Shown: piece by piece, positions 7,567 through 16,179 of the stretch
Position numbering within the stretch: position 1 is the first letter of the stretch
Layout of the letters: each line of letters opens with the position of its first letter
NCBI GenBank assembly: GCA_014192065.1
Contig: BJHH01000003.1
Location: 47,835 to 111,834 of the forward strand
Reading direction: 5' to 3'
DNA: 64,000 nt
Source: Gemmatimonadota bacterium
GTDB lineage: Bacteria > Gemmatimonadota > Gemmatimonadetes > Gemmatimonadales > Gemmatimonadaceae
Notes under the pieces: generated by a model
What the model saw: the letters and a program-made list of their open reading frames with translations, nothing else
Databases searched by the model: none
What the model was told of the DNA's origin: nothing
Translations under genes and position numbers: made by a program

Positions 7567-8817
7567 GTGACCAATTACAAGTACGCGCGCGTCCCGAGTG
7601 CTGGTGAGCGGATCGAAGCCGCCGCCGGCAAGTTTTCCGTGCCCGACAAGCCGATCATTCCCTTCATCGAAGGCGACGGCACGGGCCCCGACATCTGGCG
7701 CGCTTCGGTGCGCGTACTCGACTCGGCGGTCGAGGTCGCATACGCCGGCAAGCGCCAGATCGCGTGGATGGAAATCCTCGCCGGAGAAAAGGCGTTCAAC
7801 GCCACCGGGGAGTGGATGCCGGCCGAGACGCTGCAGGCGGTGCGGGAGTTCAAGATCGCGATCAAGGGTCCCCTGACGACACCGGTCGGCGGCGGCATTC
7901 GTTCGCTCAATGTGGCGTTGCGTCAGGAACTCGATCTCTACGCCTGCATTCGTCCGGTTCGGTATTTCCATGGCGTCGGTGCGCCGATGAAGCACCCGGA
8001 AAAACTCAACATCGTCATCTTCCGAGAAAATGTGGAAGACGTGTATTCCGGCATCGAGTTCAAGGCTGGCTCACCCGAGGCGTCTAAGCTTCGCGACTTC
8101 ATCCAGAAGGAGTTCAACAAGCAGATCCGGGAAGGGTCGGCCATCGGGATCAAGCCGATGTCGCCGTTCGGGTCCAAGCGCCTCGTCAAGATGGCGATCG
8201 AGTACGCCCTTCGTCGTCAACGCAAGACGGTGACGATGATGCACAAGGGCAACATCATGAAGTTCACCGAGGGTGGCTTCAGGGATTGGGGGTACGAGCT
8301 GGCGCGCGACCAGTTCAAGGATCTCGTGGTGGCCGAGTCGGAGCTGAATCAGCCGGGCACGCCGGTGCGTGCCGGCGCCGTGGTGATCCGCGACCGCATC
8401 GCCGACTCCATGTTTCAGCAGCTGCTGCTTCGCCCGGAAGAGTACGATGTGATTGCGACGCCCAACTTGAACGGGGATTACGTCAGCGACGCGGCCGCCG
8501 CACAGGTTGGCGGACTCGGCATCGCGCCGGGAGCCAATATCGGCGATGCCGCCGCGGTGTTCGAGGCAACGCACGGTACCGCGCCGAAGTACGCTGGCCT
8601 CGACAAGATCAATCCGGGAAGCGTGATCCTTTCCGGCGTGATGATGCTCGAGCATATGGGGTGGCAGGAGGCGGCCGACCTGATCGTTCGTGGTGTCGAG
8701 CGCGCGATCGGCGCGAAAACGGTCACGTATGATCTCGCCCGCCAGATGCCAGGCTCTACCGAGGTGTCGACAACGCAGTTCGCCGATGCGATCATCGCTG
8801 GCATCAAGGCCTCGTGA
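7567..8817 (+). CDS. icd: Isocitrate dehydrogenase, NADP-dependent
   Basis: TCA-cycle enzyme converting isocitrate to 2-oxoglutarate with CO2 release, cytoplasmic homodimer. The 416 residues match the E. coli-type enzyme in length. Visible landmarks are [13 protein letters not shown], the isocitrate-binding region [33 protein letters not shown], and GTAPKYAG with K341-Y342. In E. coli IDH the equivalent Lys-Tyr pair and the later Tyr/Arg (here VTYDLARQM) bind the NADP phosphate, so NADP is predicted. The start is GTG, with AAAGGA about 11 bases upstream. The stop overlaps the start of pepA. Confidence 0.96.
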   Translation: MTNYKYARVPSAGERIEAAAGKFSVPDKPIIPFIEGDGTGPDIWRASVRVLDSAVEVAYAGKRQIAWMEILAGEKAFNATGEWMPAETLQAVREFKIAIKGPLTTPVGGGIRSLNVALRQELDLYACIRPVRYFHGVGAPMKHPEKLNIVIFRENVEDVYSGIEFKAGSPEASKLRDFIQKEFNKQIREGSAIGIKPMSPFGSKRLVKMAIEYALRRQRKTVTMMHKGNIMKFTEGGFRDWGYELARDQFKDLVVAESELNQPGTPVRAGAVVIRDRIADSMFQQLLLRPEEYDVIATPNLNGDYVSDAAAAQVGGLGIAPGANIGDAAAVFEATHGTAPKYAGLDKINPGSVILSGVMMLEHMGWQEAADLIVRGVERAIGAKTVTYDLARQMPGSTEVSTTQFADAIIAGIKAS

Positions 8818-10295
8818 TGCGCATCATGCTCGCTATCAAGGCCGGTGATCCAGCCGCGTGTCGCGTGCCGCTGCTCGCGATCGCGCTGGCGTCAGGCAAG
8901 GCGGTTCCGCGTGATCTCGCGCGCCTCGACCGTGCCACGGGTGGTGCGATCGCGCGCGCCGTGAAGGCCAAGGACTTCAAGGCAGGCCGGGACGAAACGT
9001 TGCTACTGTATGCGGAGGGCGTCGGACCTCAGCGCGTCATGCTGATCGGCATGGGGCTGTCGGTGACAGCCGGTGGCATTGGTCGAGCCGCGGCGATCGC
9101 GGGACGTAGGGCCAACGCGATGGGTGTGCAGCGCGCCGCCTTCTGGGTGGCTTCTCCGGACGCGGAGGCGATCGAGTCCATCGCGGCCGGCGCGTCGCTC
9201 GGCGCGTGGGAATATCGCGAGCTCAAGACGCAGCCGCCCGCCAGCGAGCGCCCCAAAGCGCTCGAATCGTTGACGATCCTCGTGGCGAAGCTCGATGCCG
9301 CTGGGCGCGCTGCGCTTGCCAACGGACGCGCCATCGCCGAAGGGCACATCATCGCGCGCACGCTGGCCATGATGCCTGGTAACCTCTGCACGCCCGAGTA
9401 CATCGCCGCGACGGCGCAGGCTGTTGCCAAACGTCACGGACTCAAGTGCACCGTCCGCGGCCGCAAAGAGATGCGGGCGCTCGGCATGGGTTCGTTTCTC
9501 GCCGTCGCGCAGGGAACCCCTCAGGATCCGAAGCTCATCGTCATGGAATACAACGGTGGGGGTTCCGAGCGTCCAATCTGCCTCGTGGGCAAGGGCCTCT
9601 GTTTCGATTCGGGCGGCATCTCGATCAAGCCGGCCGATCGCATGGAATGGATGAAGTTCGACATGTGCGGCGCGGCCGGCGTCATCGGGGCCATGGAGGC
9701 GATCGCCCGCATGAAGTTGAAAATCAATGTCGTCGGTCTCGTCGGTTCGACCACGAACATGCCGAGCGGCACGGCGATGAATCCCGGCGACGTCGTCAAG
9801 GCGCTGAATGGCAAAACGATCGAGATCATCAATACCGACGCCGAAGGGCGCCTGGTGCTCGCCGATCTGCTCAGCTACGCCGCGCGAGAGTTCAAGCCGC
9901 AGGCGATGATCGACGCGGCCACGCTGACCGGAGCGGTCGTGGTGGCGCTCGGGAACACCGCGACTGGGGTCATGGGTACAGATCAGAAGGTCGTTGACGA
10001 GTTGCTGGCGGCTGGTCGCCGCGCAGGTGAACCGTCGTGGCAGTTGCCGATGTGGGACGAATACAAGGACCAGATCAAGTCCGATATCGCTGATGTGAAG
10101 AACATCGGCAGTCGCGGGGGCGGCGCGATCACTGCCGCGATCTTCCTTGCTGAGTTCATTGAGGGGGCGCCCTGGGCGCATCTCGACATCGCAGGCACAG
10201 CGTACACGGAGATGGACCTCGGGATCATTGGGCGCGGCCCGACGGGCGTGCCGGTCCGGACATTCGTCGAGTTCGTGCGAGGGCGCGCGCGCTGA
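8817..10295 (+). CDS. pepA: Leucyl aminopeptidase, M17 family
   Basis: Cytosolic two-metal aminopeptidase that removes N-terminal residues from peptides. The C-terminal catalytic domain has the M17 signature NTDAEGRL (residues 339-346) with metal ligands and catalytic Arg, and catalytic K259 in VGKGLCFDSGGISIKP. The N-terminal alpha/beta domain (about 1-170) is more divergent, as usual. The total is 492 residues. ATG 8817 shares its A with the icd stop (TGATG); an in-frame GTG at 8814 is the alternative. It forms an operon with icd and probably with the following outer-membrane gene, whose CTG start overlaps this stop. Confidence 0.94.
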   Translation: MRIMLAIKAGDPAACRVPLLAIALASGKAVPRDLARLDRATGGAIARAVKAKDFKAGRDETLLLYAEGVGPQRVMLIGMGLSVTAGGIGRAAAIAGRRANAMGVQRAAFWVASPDAEAIESIAAGASLGAWEYRELKTQPPASERPKALESLTILVAKLDAAGRAALANGRAIAEGHIIARTLAMMPGNLCTPEYIAATAQAVAKRHGLKCTVRGRKEMRALGMGSFLAVAQGTPQDPKLIVMEYNGGGSERPICLVGKGLCFDSGGISIKPADRMEWMKFDMCGAAGVIGAMEAIARMKLKINVVGLVGSTTNMPSGTAMNPGDVVKALNGKTIEIINTDAEGRLVLADLLSYAAREFKPQAMIDAATLTGAVVVALGNTATGVMGTDQKVVDELLAAGRRAGEPSWQLPMWDEYKDQIKSDIADVKNIGSRGGGAITAAIFLAEFIEGAPWAHLDIAGTAYTEMDLGIIGRGPTGVPVRTFVEFVRGRAR

Positions 10296-12145
10296 TTCGC
10301 GCCCTCGGGCCGCTCGCGCTTGCAGCGTTCTGCCTTGGCAGCTCATTAGCTGCTCAGGCGGCCCCGCCGGCCACGGTACGCCCAGTGGTCGACACGGTGG
10401 CGCCACTGACGGTGCGTCCCGCCGCTGATACCGGCAGTGACAGCACGGCGGTATTGCTTCGCGTCCTCACTGCAGACGACACGATCAAGACTCCGTTGGC
10501 GTCGCCGTACCTGCCGAATGCGTCGCGAAGCGCGCGGACGAAAACCGAATGGAATCGCGATGAACTCTTCGCGGCAGGCGCGCTGACGCTGGGGGAACTC
10601 GTCGCGCAGGTTCCGGGCGCGACTCTCATGACGACCGGATTCCTGATGGCACCGCAGGTGGTGGCCTGGCACGGAGATCCTGCTGCCGTGCGCCTGTTCG
10701 TAGACGGCATCGAGCGCGAGGATGTCACGCCACGGAACGCCGGCGTGTCCGACTTGGCACTCTTCCCGCTCTGGGCGCTCGAGCAGGTGTCGTTCGAGAT
10801 CATGCCGGGCGAACTCCGCGTGCACGCGCGCACCTGGCGCGTCGACCGGACGACGCCCTACACCCGCACCGACGTGCTGACAGGAAGTGAAAACCTCAAC
10901 CTCTTTCGCGGGTATTTCGGCAAGCGGTCGGCCACCGGTGTCGCCGTGCAGCTCGCCGCGCAGCAGGCGAGTACCGCATCGGTCCGGGGGTTGGATGGCG
11001 AGGGACTCGGAGCGATGGCCAGGCTCGGATGGGCGCGCGGTGAGTGGAGCGTCGATGCGACGATGATTCGCCAGGGCCTCAATCGCCACTCGGGCGTCCG
11101 CTTTCCGCAGACGACGCCGGTGGCGAATGCGTTCCCACCATTCAATGGGTCATCGTCGATGTCGTACCTGCGCGCGGCATGGCGTGGCCCACAGGGCGAC
11201 GGCCCCTGGATGCAGATCGTCGCGGCGACACTTGGCGCGACCAAGACGCGTCCCGCTGCGTCGTCAACGAATGGCTCGAAGTCTGTGCCGTCCGATTCGG
11301 CAGACACGACGTCGTCACGTGCGCAGTATACGGTTACCGGAGGCCTGAATCGCGGCCCGCTGCGGTTGAGCGGTACGGCGCGGGTCCGCTCCGCCGATGG
11401 AACATCTGACGCGGCACCAGCCGTTCGGGCCGAATGGTCGACTGGATGGCTCTCAGTCGCGGCGAACGCCGGGCGCCGATTTGGTGGTGCGCCAGTGTGG
11501 GACGCCCGAGGCGTGGTCTCGCCCCGAGACTGGCTGCGCTTCTCGGGGACGATCGGTGTCTCGCGAGCCGGCATCGATCCGGGAATCGAATCACGAGCGG
11601 GGTCGCACGTTGATGCATCAATTCGATTGCGCGGGCGGTGGCTGAGCGTCGGAGCGATTACGCTGGCGGGCGGCGCGGTCGCGGCCCCGATCGAACTCGA
11701 CACGGTGATGCGCCAGGTGTTGGTGCCCGACGGAAAGGCCATCACCATTTCGTTCTCTGGTCCCCTCATTCGCGGATTCCAGTTTCACACCGAGTTTGTC
11801 GAATGGGAAGGCGCGACGACCTATCGGCCACAGTCCCAGGCAAAGACCCGACTCTGGTTTGCGTCTTCATTCGCTGAGGCGTTGCCGCATTCGAACTTCC
11901 ACATAATGGCAGCGCTCAAGCACGAATATCGCAGTCGGTTGTTTGTGCCAACCGGATCTGACGGGTTGGGGCAGGTTTCCAAAGCCTCGAGCGTGTTTGG
12001 ATCACTGCTAGAAATCAGGATTGCCAGCGCCGTGATCTCGTGGGATTACCGGAACATGTCCGGCACCAACTTCGAGACCTTTCCGGGTTACCTGATGCCC
12101 CGCATCACCAGCGTATACGGCATCCGTTGGGAGTTCTGGAACTAG
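10292..12145 (+). CDS. TonB-plug-like outer-membrane beta-barrel protein, probable CTG start
   Basis: Predicted outer-membrane protein of 617 residues if it starts at CTG 10292. Residues 1-25 then form a clear signal peptide (positively charged start, hydrophobic LGPLALAAFCLGSSLAA, cleavage after AQA). No ATG, GTG or TTG occurs in this frame before GTG 10385, which would cut the signal peptide off. GAGG at 10279-10282 is nine bases before the CTG, and CTG overlaps the pepA stop as CTGA, the same geometry as ATGA coupling. Residues about 85-165 resemble a TonB-receptor plug (TLGELVAQVPG, RLFVDGIE, FPLWALEQVSFEI), and the rest alternates polar and hydrophobic residues and ends in RWEFWN, as expected for a barrel. 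The substrate is unknown. Function is inferred; the start is unproven. Confidence 0.68.
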   Translation: MIRALGPLALAAFCLGSSLAAQAAPPATVRPVVDTVAPLTVRPAADTGSDSTAVLLRVLTADDTIKTPLASPYLPNASRSARTKTEWNRDELFAAGALTLGELVAQVPGATLMTTGFLMAPQVVAWHGDPAAVRLFVDGIEREDVTPRNAGVSDLALFPLWALEQVSFEIMPGELRVHARTWRVDRTTPYTRTDVLTGSENLNLFRGYFGKRSATGVAVQLAAQQASTASVRGLDGEGLGAMARLGWARGEWSVDATMIRQGLNRHSGVRFPQTTPVANAFPPFNGSSSMSYLRAAWRGPQGDGPWMQIVAATLGATKTRPAASSTNGSKSVPSDSADTTSSRAQYTVTGGLNRGPLRLSGTARVRSADGTSDAAPAVRAEWSTGWLSVAANAGRRFGGAPVWDARGVVSPRDWLRFSGTIGVSRAGIDPGIESRAGSHVDASIRLRGRWLSVGAITLAGGAVAAPIELDTVMRQVLVPDGKAITISFSGPLIRGFQFHTEFVEWEGATTYRPQSQAKTRLWFASSFAEALPHSNFHIMAALKHEYRSRLFVPTGSDGLGQVSKASSVFGSLLEIRIASAVISWDYRNMSGTNFETFPGYLMPRITSVYGIRWEFWN

Positions 12146-12155
12146 ACGCGCCAGC

Positions 12156-12184
12156 TTTACAAAGACGTTGTGGCGCAGTAACTT
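12156..12184 (+). promoter_or_regulatory. Candidate promoter for the yicC-gmk-rpoZ run
   Basis: TTTACA (12156-12161), 17-base spacer, TAACTT (12179-12184). The -35 box is good and the -10 box weak. It lies just after the outer-membrane gene and only 12 bases before the yicC start, so the predicted transcript would have almost no leader. Confidence 0.4.
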
Positions 12185-12196
12185 AGCTACCTTCCC

Positions 12197-13075
12197 ATGA
12201 TACGTAGCATGACAGGATTCGGGGCCGCCGACGGCAACGTCGGTGGGGTCCGGATAAGCGTGGAGCTCCGCTCCGTAAACCATCGGTTCTTCAATCCGAG
12301 CATTAAGCTGCCCGGGGCGTTGGCCAGGTGGGAGCCGGAGGTGCGCGAAGCACTTCGTCAGAGGGTCACCCGCGGACATGTGACACTCAGCGCCCGCATT
12401 GATCGCCCAGAATCGGGCGGGCCGGTGATTGACGAAGCCGCATTCGCCGCACGCGCAGCGGCGCTCACTGCGCTCCAGCAACGCCATGGGCTCGGTGGCA
12501 CGGTCGACGTCGCCACCGTGCTTCGGATGCCAGATGTGGTCCGGTCGGCAGATCCCGAATCAGACGATGTCGGCTCAGTCGAGGAATTGGTCGCGATCGT
12601 CTTGGCGGCCACCGGTGCACTGCTTGCCGCGCGGGAGGCTGAGGGCGGGCGCCTCGCCGAGGTGATTCGCGAACGCATGCTGGTGCTTGAAGCAGCGGTA
12701 GGGCGGATTGCTGTTCGCAGCCCGGAACGTGTGGTCGCTCACCGGGACCGGCTCCGCGAAGCCGTCCGCGAGCTACTTGACGGCGCCACGCTCGACGAAC
12801 AGCGCCTGACGCAGGAAATCGCGCTGCTCGCGGAACGCATAGACGTGGGCGAGGAACTCGACCGCTTCGCCTCACATCTCGCGGCCTTTCGCGATACGCT
12901 CGCGTCGGCCAGCGAGACGGGTGTTGGCAAACGGTTGGGGTTTCTGCTTCAGGAACTTCTTCGCGAAGCGAACACTACGGGGTCGAAGGCCAATGACGCG
13001 GCGATGCAGCGCGAGGTGGTCTTGGTCAAAGAGGAACTTGAGCGCGTGCGCGAACAAGTCGAAAACCTGGAATGA
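12197..13075 (+). CDS. yicC: YicC-family endoribonuclease
   Basis: YicC-family RNase of 292 residues. The family opening MIRSMTGFG is present, followed by the YicC N-terminal domain (about 1-155). The DUF1732 C-terminal domain ends in KRLGFLLQELLREANTTGSK and a helical QREVVLVKEELERVREQVEN. E. coli YicC has been shown to be an endoribonuclease; that activity is assumed here from homology. There is no Shine-Dalgarno sequence before ATG 12197. The gene shares an ATGA junction with gmk, a widely conserved neighbour pair (yicC-gmk-rpoZ-coaBC). Confidence 0.93.
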   Translation: MIRSMTGFGAADGNVGGVRISVELRSVNHRFFNPSIKLPGALARWEPEVREALRQRVTRGHVTLSARIDRPESGGPVIDEAAFAARAAALTALQQRHGLGGTVDVATVLRMPDVVRSADPESDDVGSVEELVAIVLAATGALLAAREAEGGRLAEVIRERMLVLEAAVGRIAVRSPERVVAHRDRLREAVRELLDGATLDEQRLTQEIALLAERIDVGEELDRFASHLAAFRDTLASASETGVGKRLGFLLQELLREANTTGSKANDAAMQREVVLVKEELERVREQVENLE

Positions 13076-13713
13076 TGCGGTTTCCGGTCGTCCTGTCCGC
13101 CCCGTCCGGCGTCGGCAAGACCACGATCGCTCGCGAGCTGATGAAGCGTCGCGGCGACGTCGGCTACTCGGTGTCGTGCACGACGCGACACCCACGCGCC
13201 ACCGAGTCGACCGGCGTGGACTACCACTTTCTGAGCGACGCGGAGTTCATCTCGCGCGTGAATCAAAGCGAATTCGCCGAATGGGCGGTCGTGCACGGCA
13301 AGCGGTATGGCACGCTCCGGTCGGAGGTGCAGTGTGTACTCGACGCCGGCCGGCACGTCCTGATGGACATCGACGTTCAGGGGGCACGCCAGTTCAGCGC
13401 CAGCTTCCCCGCGTCAGTGCTGGTATTCGTCCTGCCACCCTCCGTGGATGCCCTGGTAGACCGTCTGAGGGCCCGAAACACCGAAACCGACGCCCAGCTG
13501 GCGGAGCGGCTTCGGAACGCCCATGCGGAACTTCAGGACGTAGGCCGTTATCATTATGTGGTGGTCAACGACAACCTGGACCTTGCGGTGGATACCGTGT
13601 CGGCGATCATCGATGCAGAGAGCGCCAAGCGAGGACGGGTACACGCCCTCGATGAACAGGTATCTGAGCTGGTTGCACGTCTCGAAGAACAGATCGCCCG
13701 GTACATGAAGTAG
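13072..13713 (+). CDS. gmk: Guanylate kinase
   Basis: Phosphorylates GMP to GDP with ATP. The 213 residues carry a P-loop at SAPSGVGKTT (K16) and the GMP-binding segment SCTTRHPRATESTGVDYHF (residues about 36-54). The stretch DIDVQGARQF, the IDVQGA motif of guanylate kinases, follows. The first of two adjacent ATG codons (13072) overlaps the yicC stop as ATGA; the second at 13075 is also possible. It lies in the yicC-gmk-rpoZ-coaBC block. Confidence 0.96.
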   Translation: MMRFPVVLSAPSGVGKTTIARELMKRRGDVGYSVSCTTRHPRATESTGVDYHFLSDAEFISRVNQSEFAEWAVVHGKRYGTLRSEVQCVLDAGRHVLMDIDVQGARQFSASFPASVLVFVLPPSVDALVDRLRARNTETDAQLAERLRNAHAELQDVGRYHYVVVNDNLDLAVDTVSAIIDAESAKRGRVHALDEQVSELVARLEEQIARYMK

Positions 13714-13753
13714 ATCGATATGATTTCCTGTAATCCCCTGATCGGAACACACC

Positions 13754-13966
13754 ATGCGAGTCTTTACACCCAACGAAGTCACGGCGCACGCGGCGAACAA
13801 GTACCTGTCGGTACTGGTCGCGGCGAAGTTCGCCCGTGTGTTGAATGACTTCCCACGCGACCGTTCGTTGAGCGGCGAGAAGAAGCTCACCACCCGTGCG
13901 CTCGAAGAACTCTCAGCTGGTGACATTGAGTATCGCGTCATCCCGAAGCGCAAGCCGACCGAGTAG
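13754..13966 (+). CDS. rpoZ: RNA polymerase omega subunit
   Basis: Small RNA polymerase subunit that helps beta-prime fold and assemble. It has 70 residues. The conserved ANKYLSVLVAAKFARVLND segment and the KKLTTRALEELSAGDIEYRV C-terminal half match omega, although the N-terminus (MRVFTPNEVTAHA) differs from the proteobacterial form. The position between gmk and coaBC supports the call. It starts at ATG 13754 without a strong ribosome-binding site. Confidence 0.88.
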   Translation: MRVFTPNEVTAHAANKYLSVLVAAKFARVLNDFPRDRSLSGEKKLTTRALEELSAGDIEYRVIPKRKPTE

Positions 13967-14009
13967 TCAACCGGAGCCGGGCGCACCGGTTGTGCGCCCG
14001 ACGAGCCCG

Positions 14010-15230
14010 ATGCCCCCATTCGACGGCCGTCGCGTGCTCCTGGGAGTGACCGGAGGGATCGCGAGCTACAAATCCGTGTCCCTTGCGCGCTTGCTGGCGC
14101 AGGCGGGCGCCGTCGTGGATGTTGTGATGACCCGATCGGCGAAGGAGTTTGTCGGCGCCATCACCTTTGAGGCACTGACCGGCCGCCCGGTTCACACAGA
14201 CCTTGTGGCAGAAGGCCACGCCCTCGACCATGTCGCGCTCGCGCGACAGAGTGAACTGGTGGTCGTCGCGCCCGCCACCGCCGATTTCATCTCGCGGGCC
14301 GCGAGTGGCCGTGCGGACGACTTACTGGCCGCCTGCTTGCTCGCCACCGACGCCGCGGTGCTGATCGTCCCAGCCATGAATGACCGCATGTGGTCGCATC
14401 CGCAGACGGTGGCGAATGTTGCGCACCTACGATCCCTTGGGTACGCCGTGCTCGACCCTGGAACCGGACCGCTCGCATCGCCAGACGAAGGAGCGGGGCA
14501 GGGGCGGATGCGCGAGCCAGACGAGATTCTCCGCGCCATCAGTGGCCTGCTCGAACCGGCTGGAACGCTGACCGGAAAGAAGGTCGTCGTCACCGCCGGC
14601 CCGACCCGCGAACCGATCGATCCTGTTCGCTACCTCTCCAATCGGTCGAGCGGCAAAATGGGAGTCGCCATCGCCGCGGCGGCTAAGCGCCGAGGCGCCT
14701 ACGTCATCCTGATTGCCGGCCCGATCACGGTCGCAGTACCGGCAGGGATCACGGTTGTGCACGTCGAGCGTAACGCCGAAATGGCCGCCGCCGTACGGGT
14801 CGCCCTTGGCGGTGCGGATCTGTTGGTTATGGCGGCTGCACCTGCTGATTTTCGGCCGTCGACGGTCGCGGATGCCAAGATCAAGAAGGGCACCGTCGGG
14901 GCATCCCTCGGTATCGAACAGACGGACGATATCCTGATGGTCACGCGCGATGCGCGCCCCGCTGGTTGCTTCGTCGTTGGGTTCGCGCTTGAAACCGACG
15001 ATGTACTGGCCAATGCTGCCGCAAAACTCGAGAAGAAAGGACTCGATCTCATCATTGCGAACGACCCCAGCGAAGTCGGCGCGGGATTCGGAGGCGACAC
15101 CAACCGCGTGACGATTCTGGCGAAGGGCGCCAAGCCTGAGCCGCTCCCCCTGATGAGCAAGGACGCGGTGGCTGACGCGATCCTCGACCGCGTTGAATCG
15201 CACTGGATCGACGGTGCCCGTGGACGCTAG
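14010..15230 (+). CDS. coaBC: Bifunctional phosphopantothenoylcysteine decarboxylase / phosphopantothenate-cysteine ligase
   Basis: Carries out two steps of coenzyme A synthesis: coupling cysteine to 4'-phosphopantothenate (CoaB) and FMN-dependent decarboxylation (CoaC). The 406 residues contain CoaC at about 1-185, with GVTGGIASYK, the catalytic His in HALDHVALAR and the PAMNDRMW substrate motif. CoaB at about 190-400 has VVVTAGPTREPIDPVRYLSN, SSGKMG and AKIKKG. The position normally holding the CoaC active-site Cys (LACGD...GRM in E. coli, Cys158) reads LASPDEGAGQGRM here, with Ser157. Start ATG 14010 is chosen because conserved sequence begins eight residues later. Confidence 0.94.
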   Translation: MPPFDGRRVLLGVTGGIASYKSVSLARLLAQAGAVVDVVMTRSAKEFVGAITFEALTGRPVHTDLVAEGHALDHVALARQSELVVVAPATADFISRAASGRADDLLAACLLATDAAVLIVPAMNDRMWSHPQTVANVAHLRSLGYAVLDPGTGPLASPDEGAGQGRMREPDEILRAISGLLEPAGTLTGKKVVVTAGPTREPIDPVRYLSNRSSGKMGVAIAAAAKRRGAYVILIAGPITVAVPAGITVVHVERNAEMAAAVRVALGGADLLVMAAAPADFRPSTVADAKIKKGTVGASLGIEQTDDILMVTRDARPAGCFVVGFALETDDVLANAAAKLEKKGLDLIIANDPSEVGAGFGGDTNRVTILAKGAKPEPLPLMSKDAVADAILDRVESHWIDGARGR

Positions 15231-16179
15231 GGATCGCCTCCGTCAGTATCTCCTACAACGCAAGGAGATGGGCGAGCAAGACCTCGTGCTGGACGGTCTG
15301 TCCGTTGAGGATCTGCTCAAGGTCATTGGGGCGCCGGGTGGTCGCGCGGCGAATCTTGAGGCCGCGCTGGGTCCCCGGCCGACGAAACAATCCAAGCCCT
15401 CGCCGCGGCCGGAAATCATCGCGCCCCCATCAGGCGCAATCCCGGTCGCAAAAATCGCCGCTGCCGCGAAGCCCGCCGCGAAGCCCGCCGCGAAGCCCGC
15501 CCCGTTTGCCCCTCCCGCGGCCGCGGCTTCTGCAGCAGCGGCGAACGTCGTGTTCGACTTTCCGCCGATCTCGGTCGGCGGCGTGCTCGTTGACGGCGTC
15601 GCACCGTACGCAGGCGGCTTAACCACGCTAGACGCTATTGCCGCCGCCGTCGGTGTGTGCACGCGTTGCCCGCTGCACTCGACCGCGACGAACGCCGTTC
15701 CGGGTGAAGGGAATCCGGACGCGAAGTTCGTCTGCGTCGGCGAGGCGCCAGGCGCCACGGAAGACGCGACCGGCCGGCCATTCATCGGGCGCGCAGGCGA
15801 CCTGTTGACCAAAATCCTTGAAGCGATCAAGCTAAAGCGCGAGGACGTATTCATTTGCAACGTTCTCAAGCACCGTCCCCCGGGCAATCGGAATCCGGCC
15901 GCCGAAGAGATCGCGGCGTGTAGTCCGTACCTGCTCCAGCAACTCGCTATCTTGCGCCCCCGCGTCATCCTTGCCCTCGGCACGTTTGCCGCGCAAACTC
16001 TGTTACAGACCACGCAGCCAATCGGAAAGCTGCGCGGGCAGATTCACCGCTTTTACGGGGTTCCGTTGATCGTGACGTACCACCCCGCGGCGCTTCTGCG
16101 AAACCCCAACTGGAAGCGCCCCGCCTGGGAAGATGTCCAGCTCGCCCGTCGAATTTTCGATAACGCCCCAGGGGCGTGA
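15220..16179 (+). CDS. Uracil-DNA glycosylase, family 4
   Basis: Removes uracil from DNA to start base-excision repair. This protein has 319 residues, longer than many family-4 enzymes because of an N-terminal extension (about 1-120) that includes an Ala/Lys/Pro linker. The catalytic domain shows C147-x2-C150, GEAPGATED (the family-4 motif A), RPFIGRAGDLL, and a C-terminal VTYHPAALLRNP (motif B with catalytic His). Family-4 enzymes normally use C-x2-C-x(n)-C-x15-C for a 4Fe-4S cluster. The third position is His218 here (KHRPP instead of KCRPP), with Cys213 five residues before it and Cys234 as the fourth ligand. GTG 15220 overlaps the coaBC stop and is the likely start; TTG 15193 and GTG 15214 are alternatives. 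Confidence 0.88.
   Translation: MDARDRLRQYLLQRKEMGEQDLVLDGLSVEDLLKVIGAPGGRAANLEAALGPRPTKQSKPSPRPEIIAPPSGAIPVAKIAAAAKPAAKPAAKPAPFAPPAAAASAAAANVVFDFPPISVGGVLVDGVAPYAGGLTTLDAIAAAVGVCTRCPLHSTATNAVPGEGNPDAKFVCVGEAPGATEDATGRPFIGRAGDLLTKILEAIKLKREDVFICNVLKHRPPGNRNPAAEEIAACSPYLLQQLAILRPRVILALGTFAAQTLLQTTQPIGKLRGQIHRFYGVPLIVTYHPAALLRNPNWKRPAWEDVQLARRIFDNAPGA
15466..15501 (+). repeat. Three tandem 12-bp units in the glycosylase linker
   Basis: GCGAAGCCCGCC occurs three times in a row without change (15466-15477, 15478-15489, 15490-15501), in frame, encoding three AKPA units of the Ala/Lys/Pro linker. Copy-number change would alter linker length but not frame. Confidence 0.9.
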
